Source of the DNA: Mucilaginibacter aurantiaciroseus
GTDB taxonomy: Bacteria > Bacteroidota > Bacteroidia > Sphingobacteriales > Sphingobacteriaceae
Length of the DNA: 64,000 bases
Assembly: GCF_024055595.1 (NCBI RefSeq)
Contig: NZ_JAMXOF010000002.1
Coordinates: forward strand, 682,001-746,000
Direction: 5' to 3'
Part shown: positions 17,485 to 25,919 of the stretch, in pieces
Layout: the number at the start of each line of letters is the position of its first letter
Numbering within the stretch: position 1 is the first letter of the stretch
Notes under the pieces: generated by a model
The model's database searches: none
What the model was told of the DNA's origin: nothing
The model's input: the letters and a program-made list of their open reading frames with translations, nothing else
Program-made: the position numbers and the translations under genes

Positions 17485-17889
17485 TTAAGACTGTTTGGTA
17501 CCACGCTTTTTTCGGATCTTGATATGTAGGTCACTTTCAGCTACCTCGATCATCGTTTCCAAGGCAAGATTCTTCAATTGAGATAGCTCTAATGCCTTAG
17601 TAAGCTCATGTATCTTTTTGAAGAGTAACTTTGATTCCTGACTTTGGGTCATCCCGGGAAGCGCTGATGTATTGTTGACATTCAGCAAAGTAGTCAAATT
17701 AAGCTTCCCCGCCCATGCTTTGATGGTATTTCTTGAAACCCGGTATTTCCGGCTTGCCCCAAGGCAACTGATCATCCCCGTTTTTATTTCTTCTACAATC
17801 TTTATTTTGGTCTGTTCTTCGACCTTGTCAAATGGCTTACGTCTTACGACCGCCGCTGCTTTCTTTTTCCTTCCTGGAATTACTTTCAT
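17485..17889 (-). CDS. IS3-family OrfA (DNA-binding) with A6G slippery site
   Basis: The 134-residue protein carries a basic N-terminus, an HTH (EIKTGMISCLGASRKYRVSR and NTIKAWAGKL) and a leucine-rich helical end (LFKKIHELTKALELSQLKNL), as in IS3 OrfA. Near the 3' end the minus strand reads A-AAA-AAG (17512-17506). A -1 shift there enters the OrfB frame, giving KKAWYQTVLRMRQKRP, so the fused transposase can be made. Confidence 0.9.
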   Translation of the reverse strand: MKVIPGRKKKAAAVVRRKPFDKVEEQTKIKIVEEIKTGMISCLGASRKYRVSRNTIKAWAGKLNLTTLLNVNNTSALPGMTQSQESKLLFKKIHELTKALELSQLKNLALETMIEVAESDLHIKIRKKRGTKQS

Positions 17890-18046
17890 TTTCTTGTCTT
17901 TAATGACAAGCTATATCAGGACAAGACACTCACCCAATGATTAAAAGATAAATTAATACTTCAGGGAAATTAACGAGCTAATAGCTTGTGGCGCTTTTCG
18001 CTATTGAAGATTAGTTTAAAGCCCGTTACAGCTTAAATTCAAAGCT

Positions 18047-18451
18047 ATGACAACTTTTGAAGAAAAGAAAGCTACACTGCTTAGCAGCCAATATAAAGCG
18101 GCGATCGATGCCAGGGACAAGCATAATGAAAACTATCATCGGTGGATACCTTTTTATTACGTGGCTAATGGTGCTATCCTTGTAGCGGTGACTACTTTAT
18201 TCGGTAAAAGTAACTTGGCGAGGATGCCCGATTGTACTTTGTTAATATTGGGTGGGTTAGGCATTCTTACCTGTATGTTTTGGAACCTTACCTGTCGAGG
18301 CTATTATTATTGGTCTTTAAGCTGGATTGGGATAATTATGTATCTCGAACGGCAGATATTTAAAAGGGAAGAATATTCAATGCCTTATGGGGTTTTTTCG
18401 AAAAGCGTTGCTTTAAACAATTTTACATATTTAAATTCTACTTATCCTTAG
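18047..18451 (+). CDS. Small two-helix membrane protein of unknown function
   Basis: The 134-residue protein has a charged N-terminal helix (EEKKATLLSSQYKAAIDARD), two membrane segments (WIPFYYVANGAILVAVTTLF and CTLLILGGLGILTCMFW) and a short conserved-looking tail (GIIMYLERQI). The layout resembles small 2TM proteins of the SLATT or DUF4231 type that often sit beside defence genes. I see no motif that proves this. It lies between an IS3 element and an AbiEii toxin-antitoxin pair, transcribed toward that pair. Confidence 0.55.
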   Translation: MTTFEEKKATLLSSQYKAAIDARDKHNENYHRWIPFYYVANGAILVAVTTLFGKSNLARMPDCTLLILGGLGILTCMFWNLTCRGYYYWSLSWIGIIMYLERQIFKREEYSMPYGVFSKSVALNNFTYLNSTYP

Positions 18452-18478
18452 TATCAAGTAATAACTTTATAATTGTTT

Positions 18479-19165
18479 TCATTTATTGTCAGGCTCCTCA
18501 CCGGCAAGGTTTGCCTTTTCATTTTTTAGTAACTCCTCAAAATCATCTTTTATAAAGGCCCATTCTTTCCCCTTTAAACAAATGGGATCAAAATCGTCAT
18601 CTGCTTGTATAAAATCCGTAAAGTTTTTGATAATGCCTGCATCATCATGATTGTATTCATAGGAAGCCTTATGTAAAGCGATCATCTGCTCAATCTTATA
18701 ACGGTCAAGTAATTCGTGCAGGTCCCAGAAATCTTTTTTTCTGCCTCCACGTGAAACCACATCGACTTTCATCGCAATGATATCTTCAATAGAGGCAAGA
18801 CGGATACCATCAGATTCGACCGCTTCCTGAACAAATGATTCGCTCGCATAGTAAATATCCACCTTAACTGCGTTGTCTTTATCTTTTCCAACCACATACC
18901 CTTTACCGAAAACGTGCACAGTGCCGAAGTCGCCGCTCACATACTGAAAAGTATCCACTAGATATTGCTCGATCTCGTTATAATCGATCTTGCCATAATT
19001 AGCTGCATCTGTGAAAAGGTCTATATCAACGGACATCCGGTGACCCAGATAGAGGCTCAGTGCTGTTCCGCCTACAAGGCGGTGCTCTTTTAAAACATTG
19101 GCCTGCATTAAAGTAAGCAGTGTTTGCTTAAGCTCCTCCGAAACTGTTTCCCAATATAGCATCAA
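18479..19165 (-). CDS. AbiEii-type nucleotidyltransferase toxin
   Basis: The 228-residue protein has the family's nucleotidyltransferase core: LVGGTALSLYLGHRMSVDID, where the Gly-Gly-Thr and the Asp-x-Asp of DIDLF bind NTP and metal. A later acidic strand (AVKVDIYYAS) and the helix IEDIIAMKVDVVSRGGRKKD follow. AbiEii toxins act in abortive infection against phage by modifying tRNA or other cellular targets. The start overlaps the upstream antitoxin stop by 4 bases, showing a coupled operon. Proximity to a phage cluster and an IS supports a defence role. Confidence 0.85.
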   Translation of the reverse strand: MMLYWETVSEELKQTLLTLMQANVLKEHRLVGGTALSLYLGHRMSVDIDLFTDAANYGKIDYNEIEQYLVDTFQYVSGDFGTVHVFGKGYVVGKDKDNAVKVDIYYASESFVQEAVESDGIRLASIEDIIAMKVDVVSRGGRKKDFWDLHELLDRYKIEQMIALHKASYEYNHDDAGIIKNFTDFIQADDDFDPICLKGKEWAFIKDDFEELLKNEKANLAGEEPDNK

Positions 19166-19665
19166 CGGTTCTGTTTGCGTAATGGAGAAGGCGCAGGCAT
19201 TGGCTTGCGTTGAATGGTTAACGCTTCTTTGATGATATCACTTCCGTAAAAATGCTGGATCTCGCTTTTTTCATCTTCGTTACCACGTTCCCAAACCCGT
19301 TGTATAACAGCGTTCTTTTTTTGATGCCAGTCAATCTTTTCAAAGTCTGTATCCCAAAATAGGGCCTTGCGAATCCTGGAGGTGTCAGGTTTGTAATTAC
19401 TATTTGTCTTTTGGGTAATCAGTTTCGTATAATATATCGCCTGCAAAATAACCATTGTACTTGCTTCTAAACCCAATTCATGATCTATACGAAGTGCTAC
19501 CTCTGTGGTCATTTTTCGCTTTCCGCGCAAAATAGCGTTGAGCGTTTGAGCGGGAAGATCGATTTTTTGGGCAAAAGCTGTTTGCTTTAGCTTTTTCTTC
19601 TTCAACTCATGGCGTAAAACAGCCCCGGGATTTATACCGCGATATTTCTTTATCCATTGCTCCAT
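19162..19665 (-). CDS. HTH antitoxin with a DUF6922-like C-terminal domain
   Basis: The 167-residue protein starts at ATG 19665 (MEQWIKKYRGINPGAVLRHE). A TTG start at 19698 is less likely. Residues 15-70 form a HigA-like HTH (QTAFAQKIDLPAQTLNAILR, then GKRKMTTEVALRIDHELGLE). The C-terminal part has RKALFWDTDFEKIDWHQKK and FYG, which fit the small DUF6922 domain often paired with AbiEii toxins. It probably represses its own operon and neutralises the toxin. Confidence 0.78.
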   Translation of the reverse strand: MEQWIKKYRGINPGAVLRHELKKKKLKQTAFAQKIDLPAQTLNAILRGKRKMTTEVALRIDHELGLEASTMVILQAIYYTKLITQKTNSNYKPDTSRIRKALFWDTDFEKIDWHQKKNAVIQRVWERGNEDEKSEIQHFYGSDIIKEALTIQRKPMPAPSPLRKQNR

Positions 19666-19698
19666 ATCCAAAAATAAACAAATCTGTTTAGTTTGCAA

Positions 19699-20199
19699 AC
19701 TTTTTTAGTTTTCTTCGTAGATATTATGTGAACTGCTGATAGGAACTCACCGGCCTTCAATGTTTAAGATTTCTGGAATTTATTGAAACTATTTTTAGCC
19801 TGAGGTTTAGGTGTAGGTTAAGTATATTGCCGGTAGCGTACATTCCATGCGTAAGATGCTATATAAAAGTTACAAAATTTCTTTAATACGCTTAAATTTT
19901 TATTTTATTGTAATAATTTAAAATTATTTGCAAATTATTTTTCTTTATTATATTTTTACGAAACAATACCAGCGTAATATCTGCTAATTTTGTACCAGTT
20001 AACCTAAATTTTGTCATATTAATAAATTATCTCCAGATTTAAACACCTACCTAATTAGTTGCTTCAATAATTAAATTTCACTTTCTAAAAAGAGAGGGGT
20101 TCCTTGTTGATTTATCCTTTTGCCGGTTATTGTTTTCCTCTGCTAATTAGTGATGAGAAGTGACCTGAACCTATTCCGAATTTTTCAATTTGGGACGAT
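19699..20199. other. AT-rich gap with no gene
   Basis: About 500 bases of low-GC sequence with no credible reading frame. A TAATTTTG (19985-19992) fits the -7 consensus and could start a long leader for the secreted protein at 20200. I see no repeat or RNA fold that I can support. Confidence 0.4.
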
Positions 20200-21384
20200 A
20201 TGAGAAGATATCTACGCCTTCTCTTTTTTCCGGCATTGGTCTGCACTAATTGCGCATTCGCTCAGGCGGGCGGCAATGCAGGTGATCTTGCCAAGAGCGC
20301 TAAAGCTGACACGCTTGTTTCGAAAATTTCTCTTATTCTGGGAACCGGTAATCCACTACTGAAGGGGGTGCCATCTGCGGGGAGCCTGGGTGATAATGCC
20401 AAAAGGCGACTGGCAGATGTGAAAGGATCGTTGGTTAGAAATCTTTCTGCCGACAGTTTAAAAAAGAAGTTAAATCCGGTTAATTCATTGAAGTCGGCAG
20501 GCGCGGGACTCCAAGATTATCTTAAAGGGGCCATACTTATGCTGGACAAAGACAAAGTCGCTCGTGATGCCAAACAAAACCTGACACGTATTAAAAGTGC
20601 CGCTAAAAGCTTACTTTCCAGCGACAGCTTACTAAATATCTCCCCAATAATAAACGAGCTGAAGGCTAAAGGCAAAGGTTTGACCGACAATGCCAGGGCC
20701 GGAATTAAAACGGTCAATGCTGCGAATGCCAAAGCTTTTGCGAATAAAAAAGTGGACGCTTTTAAAAGTGCGCTCGGGGAACGGCTGGGTTTCCTGAAAA
20801 AAGCACCTGTTAAATTTGACCTTACCCTGGAAGACGCACTGCGTTATAACCAGGCGCCGGCTTATGGTGCAATTGCAGGCGGGCAAAAATATCTTAATGT
20901 AATCAATTTGAGGGGTCAGGTCTCCCTATTCGGGGTGCCTGTAAGCATTGACTATTCCACACAACCAATGTATGCTAGCGCGTCGCCATCCTTTAATAAC
21001 GGCCTTTTTAAATTTGATTTCAGCCCGGCAAAGATGGAGGGAATGTTCAGTAGCGAGATGGAACGGTTCACTAATTTGAAGAAGAATGCTTTGGGCGGGC
21101 TGAATATAGAAAATTACGCCCGCAGAATGCTGAATGAGGAGATTAGCAAAAGGCAGGTAGCTGTGGGAGGCGCAGCCGTCAATAATATGCTTTCTTCTTA
21201 CCTGGATGAGCCGGGGAAAATGAGCCAGCTACTTGCGCTCTCCAAAGACCAAATCAGGGCGAAGGTCAAAGAGGAAATATCGCGAAAAAAAGCGCTGCCG
21301 GGAACGATCGAAGAGCCGGCGCAACATCAGAAACAAACTTTAACGCGACTTATGCCTATCATCTTGGGATCAGCAGTACACTAA
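20200..21384 (+). CDS. Secreted Lys/Ala-rich protein of unknown function
   Basis: The 394-residue protein has a signal peptide (MRRYLRLLFFPALVCTNCAF, cut near AQA). Residues 30-200 are helical and rich in Ala, Lys, Ser and Leu with recurring ADTLVSK/SADSLKKK/SSDSLL phrases. Residues 205-290 are beta-like (FDLTLEDALRYNQAPAYGAI, then GQVSLFGVPVSIDYST). Similar N-termini occur in very large secreted Bacteroidota proteins, so this could be a shortened relative. The protein has no transmembrane barrel or enzyme motif that I recognise. It has no operon partner, and the next gene converges on it. Confidence 0.65.
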   Translation: MRRYLRLLFFPALVCTNCAFAQAGGNAGDLAKSAKADTLVSKISLILGTGNPLLKGVPSAGSLGDNAKRRLADVKGSLVRNLSADSLKKKLNPVNSLKSAGAGLQDYLKGAILMLDKDKVARDAKQNLTRIKSAAKSLLSSDSLLNISPIINELKAKGKGLTDNARAGIKTVNAANAKAFANKKVDAFKSALGERLGFLKKAPVKFDLTLEDALRYNQAPAYGAIAGGQKYLNVINLRGQVSLFGVPVSIDYSTQPMYASASPSFNNGLFKFDFSPAKMEGMFSSEMERFTNLKKNALGGLNIENYARRMLNEEISKRQVAVGGAAVNNMLSSYLDEPGKMSQLLALSKDQIRAKVKEEISRKKALPGTIEEPAQHQKQTLTRLMPIILGSAVH

Positions 21385-21474
21385 ACCTATTAATTAATGG
21401 CGCAAGTAATAAAAGAAATGGTATAAAGACTACCCTATAGGGTATGAAGAAGGGTAGTAATTAAGAAGTGTAAT

Positions 21475-22359
21475 TTAAACTTTTTTAGACCGCGCCAATG
21501 TCTTGCTGTGGTTGAATATGTCATTCAAAGTATTCTCTTTTAATAGTTGGTTTTTTTTATCTCTCAGAATATGGAGCAATATTCTGATTAAATTTTTATC
21601 TGAAGAATCTATTTTGCTATCCCTTTTTAAATTATAAAATAAAGTTGGAATATAATTTATGGAACAATCTGAAGTTAGAATTAGAGCTTCATAGCCGTTT
21701 TGAGAGTTGCTTGAACTGTTGATATCTTTTTCGTTAAGGACTGTCTCTAATAAGTTGGCAACTGTGCGTATATGTGTACCAACATCACCCATGGTGGCAT
21801 TATCTTTTATTATAGCTGCTAGAAGTTTTGTAAGATTGATTGTGCTCGATATAATTTTTCTTGACTGATGTAAAAGAAAAAATATATTTACAAATTCTCC
21901 AATCGAAAAATTATCTGTCAAAACAATCGGCTCAAAACCTTGTAATGTAACTGATGAATGGTTAAAAGCGATTTCATTGATTTTATTTATTTCAAGCTTT
22001 CTCCGTTCTAAAAAATCTATTTTTCTTCGATTGTGGTTTTCAATTGTTAATTCATTACTGTGTATTATCTCTTGAATAACTGGTAGCCAGATTTTATACA
22101 TCCGCTCAAAAAAAACAATATCCTTAGTGCGTTTATTAGGTAATTGGTTGTTAACAAAAGGGATATAACAAATAAATCTTTTGATTTCAACTAAGTCAAC
22201 TTCAATAAACTGTAATTCACTCATACCAAACCGGCGATCATATACCTCCAGATTTGTTTTATATATTGCTAGGTAACCATGAACATCAAGCGTAAGCCGT
22301 TGACTTAACCATTTTAAATGGTGAAACATATGTTCCTTTAGGTTTTGACTTACTTTCAT
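21475..22359 (-). CDS. Uncharacterised 294-residue protein
   Basis: This is a soluble-looking, helix-rich, low-GC protein with no signal peptide. Notable phrases are DLVEIKRFICYIPFVNNQLP, a charged helix (NRRKIDFLERRKLEINKINE) and FVNIFFLLHQSRKIISS. I do not recognise the family. It lies between a secreted protein and tRNA-Lys, a common landing place for mobile genes, and its AT content fits acquired DNA. Confidence 0.55.
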   Translation of the reverse strand: MKVSQNLKEHMFHHLKWLSQRLTLDVHGYLAIYKTNLEVYDRRFGMSELQFIEVDLVEIKRFICYIPFVNNQLPNKRTKDIVFFERMYKIWLPVIQEIIHSNELTIENHNRRKIDFLERRKLEINKINEIAFNHSSVTLQGFEPIVLTDNFSIGEFVNIFFLLHQSRKIISSTINLTKLLAAIIKDNATMGDVGTHIRTVANLLETVLNEKDINSSSNSQNGYEALILTSDCSINYIPTLFYNLKRDSKIDSSDKNLIRILLHILRDKKNQLLKENTLNDIFNHSKTLARSKKV

Positions 22360-22401
22360 ACCTTACTTTATAATCCGACTACAAATCCGACAACAGAAAT
22401 T

Positions 22402-22431
22402 AAAAAAGCCCCTCTAATTGCTTAGAGAGGC
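22402..22431 (-). terminator. Terminator downstream of tRNA-Lys
   Basis: On the minus strand GCCTCTCTAA and TTAGAGGGGC form a stem with a short loop followed by six T. It lies just past the tRNA 3' end. Confidence 0.7.
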
Positions 22432-22439
22432 GTTTCCAG

Positions 22440-22512
22440 TGATCCCGCTGGGATTCGAACCCAGGACCCCAACATTAAAAGTGTTATGCTCTACCAGCTG
22501 AGCTACGGAATC
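22440..22512 (-). tRNA. tRNA-Lys (anticodon TTT)
   Basis: The minus strand begins GATTCCGTAGCTCAGCTGG and folds into a cloverleaf. The acceptor GATTCCG pairs with CGGGATC, the anticodon loop is ACTTTTAA with TTT, and the T-arm is CTGGGTTCGAATCCCAG. The discriminator is A and no CCA is encoded. Confidence 0.93.
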
Positions 22513-22643
22513 ATCTTTTTACTTTTTCGGTCGTATTACTCTTTCCGTTTAAAGTGGTGCAAATATAGGATTAATTGATATACCGTGCAAGCCTATTTTA
22601 AATAAATTGTAAAGTTTATAATAAGTGCCTAAAACACACAATT

Positions 22644-23651
22644 TTAAAATTTAAATATTCCGAGTTTACCACTGTCGCCGGCCAATAAAATGAGGTTTCC
22701 GCGTTTTGCTTTGCGGCAAACGTTATAACTGGTGCTGTCAATTTTGATCCATGTTTTGCCGCCGTTGATTGTTAGGTTAGTGCCCGGGGTGCCGGTAGAC
22801 AGGAATTTATCGTCCTTTAAATATTCTACACATGACTGGTAACCCGCCGGGCCGATCACCGGAATATTCTTTTTAAACTTTACACCGGCACCGGGAATAA
22901 CATAAGCTACCGAATCGGGAAGTTTATCTTTTGCGTAATTACCACCCACAATAATAGTTTGATTTTTACCAAAGGCAACCGAAAAAGCACCACGGCTTGA
23001 AACGCCGTTGGTAAGCGGCAAAGCTTTATCAACCCAAACCAAGTCCTTAATCGGCGACATAAGCATTCGGCTGTTGCTGCCACCGGTAACAATAGCCAAA
23101 AAGCCATCGGCGCGCATGCAAGTACCACTTGCGGCAAATGCAGCCTCGTTTTTTAATGCTACGGGCGCATTTTTGACCGGGTTCCAGCTATCTCCGCCAT
23201 CTAAAGTTTCCAATAACAGGAATTTGCCATTTATAGGGTCGCCTAAAACAAAACCATGTTTAGCATCAGTAAAATTTATGGCGTCTAAAAAATAGGTAGT
23301 GTCGGCCTTTTTAAATTTAGTTTCCCAGTGCAGGCCGCCATCGGTAGTTTTTAAAATATACGCAGGGGAGCCGGATGCAATAACCACAGCCTCTTTATCA
23401 GATAATGCCTCGATATCTCTAAAGTCGGCTTTATCATAATCTTTTACCTGTTGCCAGGTCCAGTTTGCACCACCATCGGTTGTGATGCCTATGGTGCCTT
23501 TTGTACCGCTTACCCAGGCAACCTTATCGTTCAAAACAGAAAGCCCGCGAAAGCCGGCAGTAGTGCTTTGTTTAACAGGGGTGATAGTTTGGGCTTTTAA
23601 ATTTGCGCAGAATAAAGTTGTTGCCAACGCTAAAATGATTTTTGATCTCAT
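22644..23651 (-). CDS. Secreted BNR/YCF48-like beta-propeller protein
   Basis: The protein of about 335 residues starts at ATG 23651, which overlaps the upstream stop as TAATG and gives a clean signal peptide (MRSKIILALATTLFCANLKA). It contains repeated Asp-box-like blocks (GITTDGGANWTWQQV, ILKTTDGGLHWETKF, LLETLDGGDSWNPVK, LTINGGKTWIKID), each with S/T-x-DGG-x-x-W. These mark BNR/YCF48-type propellers of exported proteins (photosystem-assembly-factor-like annotation in this phylum). There are no catalytic residues of a sialidase. It forms an operon with the DUF2147 gene. Confidence 0.8.
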   Translation of the reverse strand: MRSKIILALATTLFCANLKAQTITPVKQSTTAGFRGLSVLNDKVAWVSGTKGTIGITTDGGANWTWQQVKDYDKADFRDIEALSDKEAVVIASGSPAYILKTTDGGLHWETKFKKADTTYFLDAINFTDAKHGFVLGDPINGKFLLLETLDGGDSWNPVKNAPVALKNEAAFAASGTCMRADGFLAIVTGGSNSRMLMSPIKDLVWVDKALPLTNGVSSRGAFSVAFGKNQTIIVGGNYAKDKLPDSVAYVIPGAGVKFKKNIPVIGPAGYQSCVEYLKDDKFLSTGTPGTNLTINGGKTWIKIDSTSYNVCRKAKRGNLILLAGDSGKLGIFKF

Positions 23652-24085
23652 TATCTTACTCTTTTCCATATTTCGCTTCGGCCTAATAGTGCAATGCCTA
23701 TAAAGCCTCGTATTTTTAAATTGTCGCCATTTAGCGTCATTTTGCAGCTGTAGGTTTTGCCGTTTTTAGGGTCATAAATATTGCCGTTTTCAAAAGCGTT
23801 ATCGCCATCAAAAACAAAATCTTTTAATAGCTCGATGCCAAGTTTCGGTCTTGACTGCAGAGCTTTGTCGGTGTTTTGGTTGTCCAGTTTAGGTTTGCCA
23901 TCAGCTTCGTTCGGGAATTTCATCCAGGCAAGCTTACCGTAGTATTTGTTGCCTTTTTTAAAGATCTGCACCTGGCCTTCGCCGCTTGGGTTTATCCATC
24001 GTCCTAAGATCGCGTCGGGGTTTTGGGCAGATGCGGTTACCGAACATACTGCCAGTAATAATATTAAATATGCTTTTTTTATCAT
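23651..24085 (-). CDS. DUF2147 secreted protein
   Basis: The 144-residue protein has a signal peptide (MIKKAYLILLLAVCSVTASA) and the DUF2147 pattern: ILGRWINPSGEGQVQIFKKG, YYGKLAWMKFPNE, a central KNGKTYSCKMTLNGDNLKIR and a terminal GRSEIWKRV. Members are small lipocalin-like barrels of unknown role. It is the first gene of the pair with the BNR-type gene. Confidence 0.88.
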   Translation of the reverse strand: MIKKAYLILLLAVCSVTASAQNPDAILGRWINPSGEGQVQIFKKGNKYYGKLAWMKFPNEADGKPKLDNQNTDKALQSRPKLGIELLKDFVFDGDNAFENGNIYDPKNGKTYSCKMTLNGDNLKIRGFIGIALLGRSEIWKRVR

Positions 24086-24204
24086 GAATTTTATAATTGG
24101 TATTCGAAGTTAGCTTTTGCCTGCGGTTTTACAAAGCGACGGCTTATTTTTTCATTTATTTTAGCCCCGTTGCGTAAAACAATTATATTTGCAACTACGT
24201 AAAT

Positions 24205-24288
24205 GCCCGGATGGCGAAATTGGTAAACGTTGCGGTCTCAGAAGCCGTTGAGAATTGTCTCTTGAGAGTTCGAGTCTCTCTTCGGGCA
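24205..24288 (+). tRNA. tRNA-Leu (anticodon CAG)
   Basis: This is a long type-II tRNA. The acceptor GCCCGGA pairs with TTCGGGC, the D-arm is GCGAAATTGGTAAACGT, the anticodon loop CTCAGAA gives CAG, and an extra arm is followed by the T-arm GAGAGTTCGAGTCTCTC. Confidence 0.92.
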
Positions 24289-24310
24289 CATCCGTTTTAG
24301 ATGTGAGATA

Positions 24311-24355
24311 CGAGATGTGAGATATGAGAAAACCTTACATCTCGCATTTTTTTTG
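24311..24355 (+). terminator. Terminator-like hairpin after tRNA-Leu(CAG)
   Basis: CGAGATGT and ACATCTCG form an 8 bp stem across a loop and are followed by CATTTTTTTT. It sits within short repeats of AGATGTGAGAT. Confidence 0.5.
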
Positions 24356-24423
24356 ATTGGATAAGTTGGCAATTAAATGGCTTTCTCAAATCTAAGTTCT
24401 CACGTCTCAGATCTTATTTTAAT

Positions 24424-24507
24424 GCCCGGGTGGCGAAATTGGTAGACGCACCATCTTGAGGGGGTGGCATTCGTAAGGATGTACGAGTTCGAATCTCGTT
24501 CCGGGCA
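24424..24507 (+). tRNA. tRNA-Leu (anticodon GAG)
   Basis: The acceptor GCCCGGG pairs with TCCGGGC-type bases, the anticodon loop is TTGAGGG (GAG), there is a long extra arm, and the T-arm is ACGAGTTCGAATCTCGT. It lies 14 bases from the edge of the phage cluster and could be an attachment site, but I found no second copy of its 3' end in the window. Confidence 0.92.
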
Positions 24508-24520
24508 CTCTCCTGTTAAA

Positions 24521-24976
24521 TTAACGCTCTGTTGGTTTAATTTTGTTTTTGTAGTACCACTCCACCACGCAAACCCCATCGCTCCAGCTTAATTTACCGT
24601 CTGCAGTTATTTGGGTAAGTAAAACAGACAGCGCGTGCAGGTACACGCTCTTTAGGCCACCATATAGTTTTTGGAGTGTATTTATAGCGCACTTAGTGAT
24701 TTCTTCCGGGTCTGAAAGATTACCGCATTCGTCCGCGAGTTTCAAATTGCTTAAAATAACCGGCAACCCGCTGCGTAACAACTGCTTTATTTTATCATCG
24801 ATATTGCCTGGGATAATAGCTGTTAATACATCGGCAATTGGCGAATCAATAAACTTTTTAATATTTTCTGTTAGCATAACAGCAATATGCACTGCCAATT
24901 GAATTTCGGACGGGATGCTGTTAAATAGTGATTGAATAGTGCCCCATATTTTTGTGAGGAATGATTTGATGCTCAT
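24521..24976 (-). CDS. Phage lysis-end protein of unknown function
   Basis: The 151-residue protein starts at ATG 24976 (MSIKSFLTKIWGTIQSLFNS). It has two amphipathic or hydrophobic helices (IQLAVHIAVMLTENI and IADVLTAIIPG) and ends in a charged tail. No family is recognised. It is the last gene of the late operon, 14 bases from tRNA-Leu, so it may belong to the lysis module or be an accessory gene. Confidence 0.55.
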   Translation of the reverse strand: MSIKSFLTKIWGTIQSLFNSIPSEIQLAVHIAVMLTENIKKFIDSPIADVLTAIIPGNIDDKIKQLLRSGLPVILSNLKLADECGNLSDPEEITKCAINTLQKLYGGLKSVYLHALSVLLTQITADGKLSWSDGVCVVEWYYKNKIKPTER

Positions 24977-24977
24977 G

Positions 24978-25229
24978 TTATTGATGTTTTGTAGGTTTAA
25001 TTTCTTCCATTTCTCGCTGTAGTACCGCAACCTGGCTTTCGAGCACTTTCAGGCGGATTTCGTTGACTCGTGTCTGCGATTGCTGATCGAGCTTTACTTC
25101 GTTGATGTCGCCTTTCAACTCAAAATAGGTGGTCATTACCGAGGCGACGATACTGGCGGTGCTGATAATAGTGACCACGATATTCTTGATAGTTATGCCT
25201 TTTAACTGGCGATGTTCAATAGACGTCAT
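24978..25229 (-). CDS. Small membrane protein with coiled coil, spanin-like
   Basis: The 83-residue protein has one N-terminal membrane segment (IVVTIISTASIVASVMTTYF) followed by a charged coiled coil (KLDQQSQTRVNEIRLKVLES then QVAVLQREMEEI). The order of membrane anchor then periplasmic coil fits an inner-membrane spanin or a class of phage holin helper. It overlaps the lysozyme stop by 4 bases. Confidence 0.55.
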   Translation of the reverse strand: MTSIEHRQLKGITIKNIVVTIISTASIVASVMTTYFELKGDINEVKLDQQSQTRVNEIRLKVLESQVAVLQREMEEIKPTKHQ

Positions 25230-25690
25230 TCGGATAGGAATAATGCGCGCTCCTCTTCGCGCCGTTGGGTAAGGGTTTTAGAAACTACTTTTTTACCGGT
25301 ATGCGGGTCGGTTATTTTATTCCATAGAAGGAATTGGTCGGCAGCGCCGCGGTAATTGCCGGCATTTAGTTTTTTAAACAAGGTGGATGATCTTACAACA
25401 CCCGTGCCTACATTGTATATGAATGAAACCAAGGCATCAAACTGATCTTGGGACAAATGCACTGATGCGCCCTTGTTTACCGCGTTAACGTAATTAGTTA
25501 GGGTGCATTTTAATAAGGTTTCGGCTTGTGCTTCATTCGCCAGTATATCGCGGGGTTTAACAGGCTTGCCGTCGTTATACCTGGTAGAGCCATAGCCAAT
25601 TGTCCATACGCCGGCAATATCCTGGTAGGCGTTTAGGCGCAGGCCCTCAAAGTTTTTTATGACAGCGATGCCGCGCTTACTTAATATCAT
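25226..25690 (-). CDS. GH24 phage lysozyme (endolysin)
   Basis: This 154-residue muramidase has the T4-type triad Glu15, Asp24 and Thr30 in NFEGLRLNAYQDIAGVWTIG. The family phrases LSQDQFDALVSFIYNVGTGV and LTQRREEERALFL follow. There is no signal peptide, so release needs the holin just upstream. It cleaves peptidoglycan beta-1,4 bonds at the end of infection. It overlaps the holin gene by 14 bases. Confidence 0.93.
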   Translation of the reverse strand: MILSKRGIAVIKNFEGLRLNAYQDIAGVWTIGYGSTRYNDGKPVKPRDILANEAQAETLLKCTLTNYVNAVNKGASVHLSQDQFDALVSFIYNVGTGVVRSSTLFKKLNAGNYRGAADQFLLWNKITDPHTGKKVVSKTLTQRREEERALFLSE

Positions 25691-25919
25691 TATCGGTTTT
25701 TGTATTTAATGGTTGGTATTGTTTTACTGCGAATTGGGCAATGATAGTTATGGTACTGCCTGCAGAAATAAGTGCTGTAGTAAATTTGGCGGAGATGCCC
25801 GCCACCTGGCTAAGCGAAGTGCCTAAGCCAACCAGGCCGATACCAAATAATTGCGCGCGTTTGAAAAATGCAGGCGTATCGCTGCGCACGCGCTGCCAAA
25901 GGGTTAGTTTGTTTTGCAT
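25677..25919 (-). CDS. Probable holin
   Basis: The 80-residue protein has two hydrophobic segments (AQLFGIGLVGLGTSLSQVA and FTTALISAGSTITIIAQFAV), a charged N-terminus and a polar C-terminus. It directly precedes and overlaps the lysozyme gene. Size, topology and position fit a holin that opens the inner membrane. Confidence 0.7.
   Translation of the reverse strand: MQNKLTLWQRVRSDTPAFFKRAQLFGIGLVGLGTSLSQVAGISAKFTTALISAGSTITIIAQFAVKQYQPLNTKTDNDIK

Larger units (their letters stand above)
16325..17928 (-). mobile_element. Complete IS3-family insertion sequence
   Basis: The element is about 1604 bases long. Its ends are imperfect inverted repeats: TGTCTCGTCCTGATTTTACT at 16325, and on the other strand TGTCTTGTCCTGATATAGCT starting at 17928, both followed by TGTC. 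It encodes OrfA and OrfB on the minus strand with a -1 frameshift signal. A subterminal repeat of the end (TCCTGATTTTACTTTACAAG) lies near 16395. No convincing target duplication is seen (CCAT on the left, CTCA on the right), so a rearrangement next to the IS21-type end may have removed one flank. Confidence 0.8.

Noticed and set aside
16316..17940. Target-site duplication of the IS3 element
   Set aside because: Left CCAT and right CTCA do not match; only a loose ACCC similarity is present.
20188..20202. TTTGGGACGATATGA resembling TTTGGGGCGATATGA at the OMPLA start
   Set aside because: A match of this length with one mismatch is expected by chance in 64 kb and no further similarity flanks it.
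21426..21455. ACTACCC...GGGTAGT hairpin after the secreted protein
   Set aside because: The stem is plausible, but there is no T run on either strand, so it is not called a terminator.
24424..24507. tRNA-Leu(GAG) as the phage attachment site
   Set aside because: The position is suggestive, but no second copy of the tRNA 3' end was found near 48.9 or 58.8 kb and there is no integrase.
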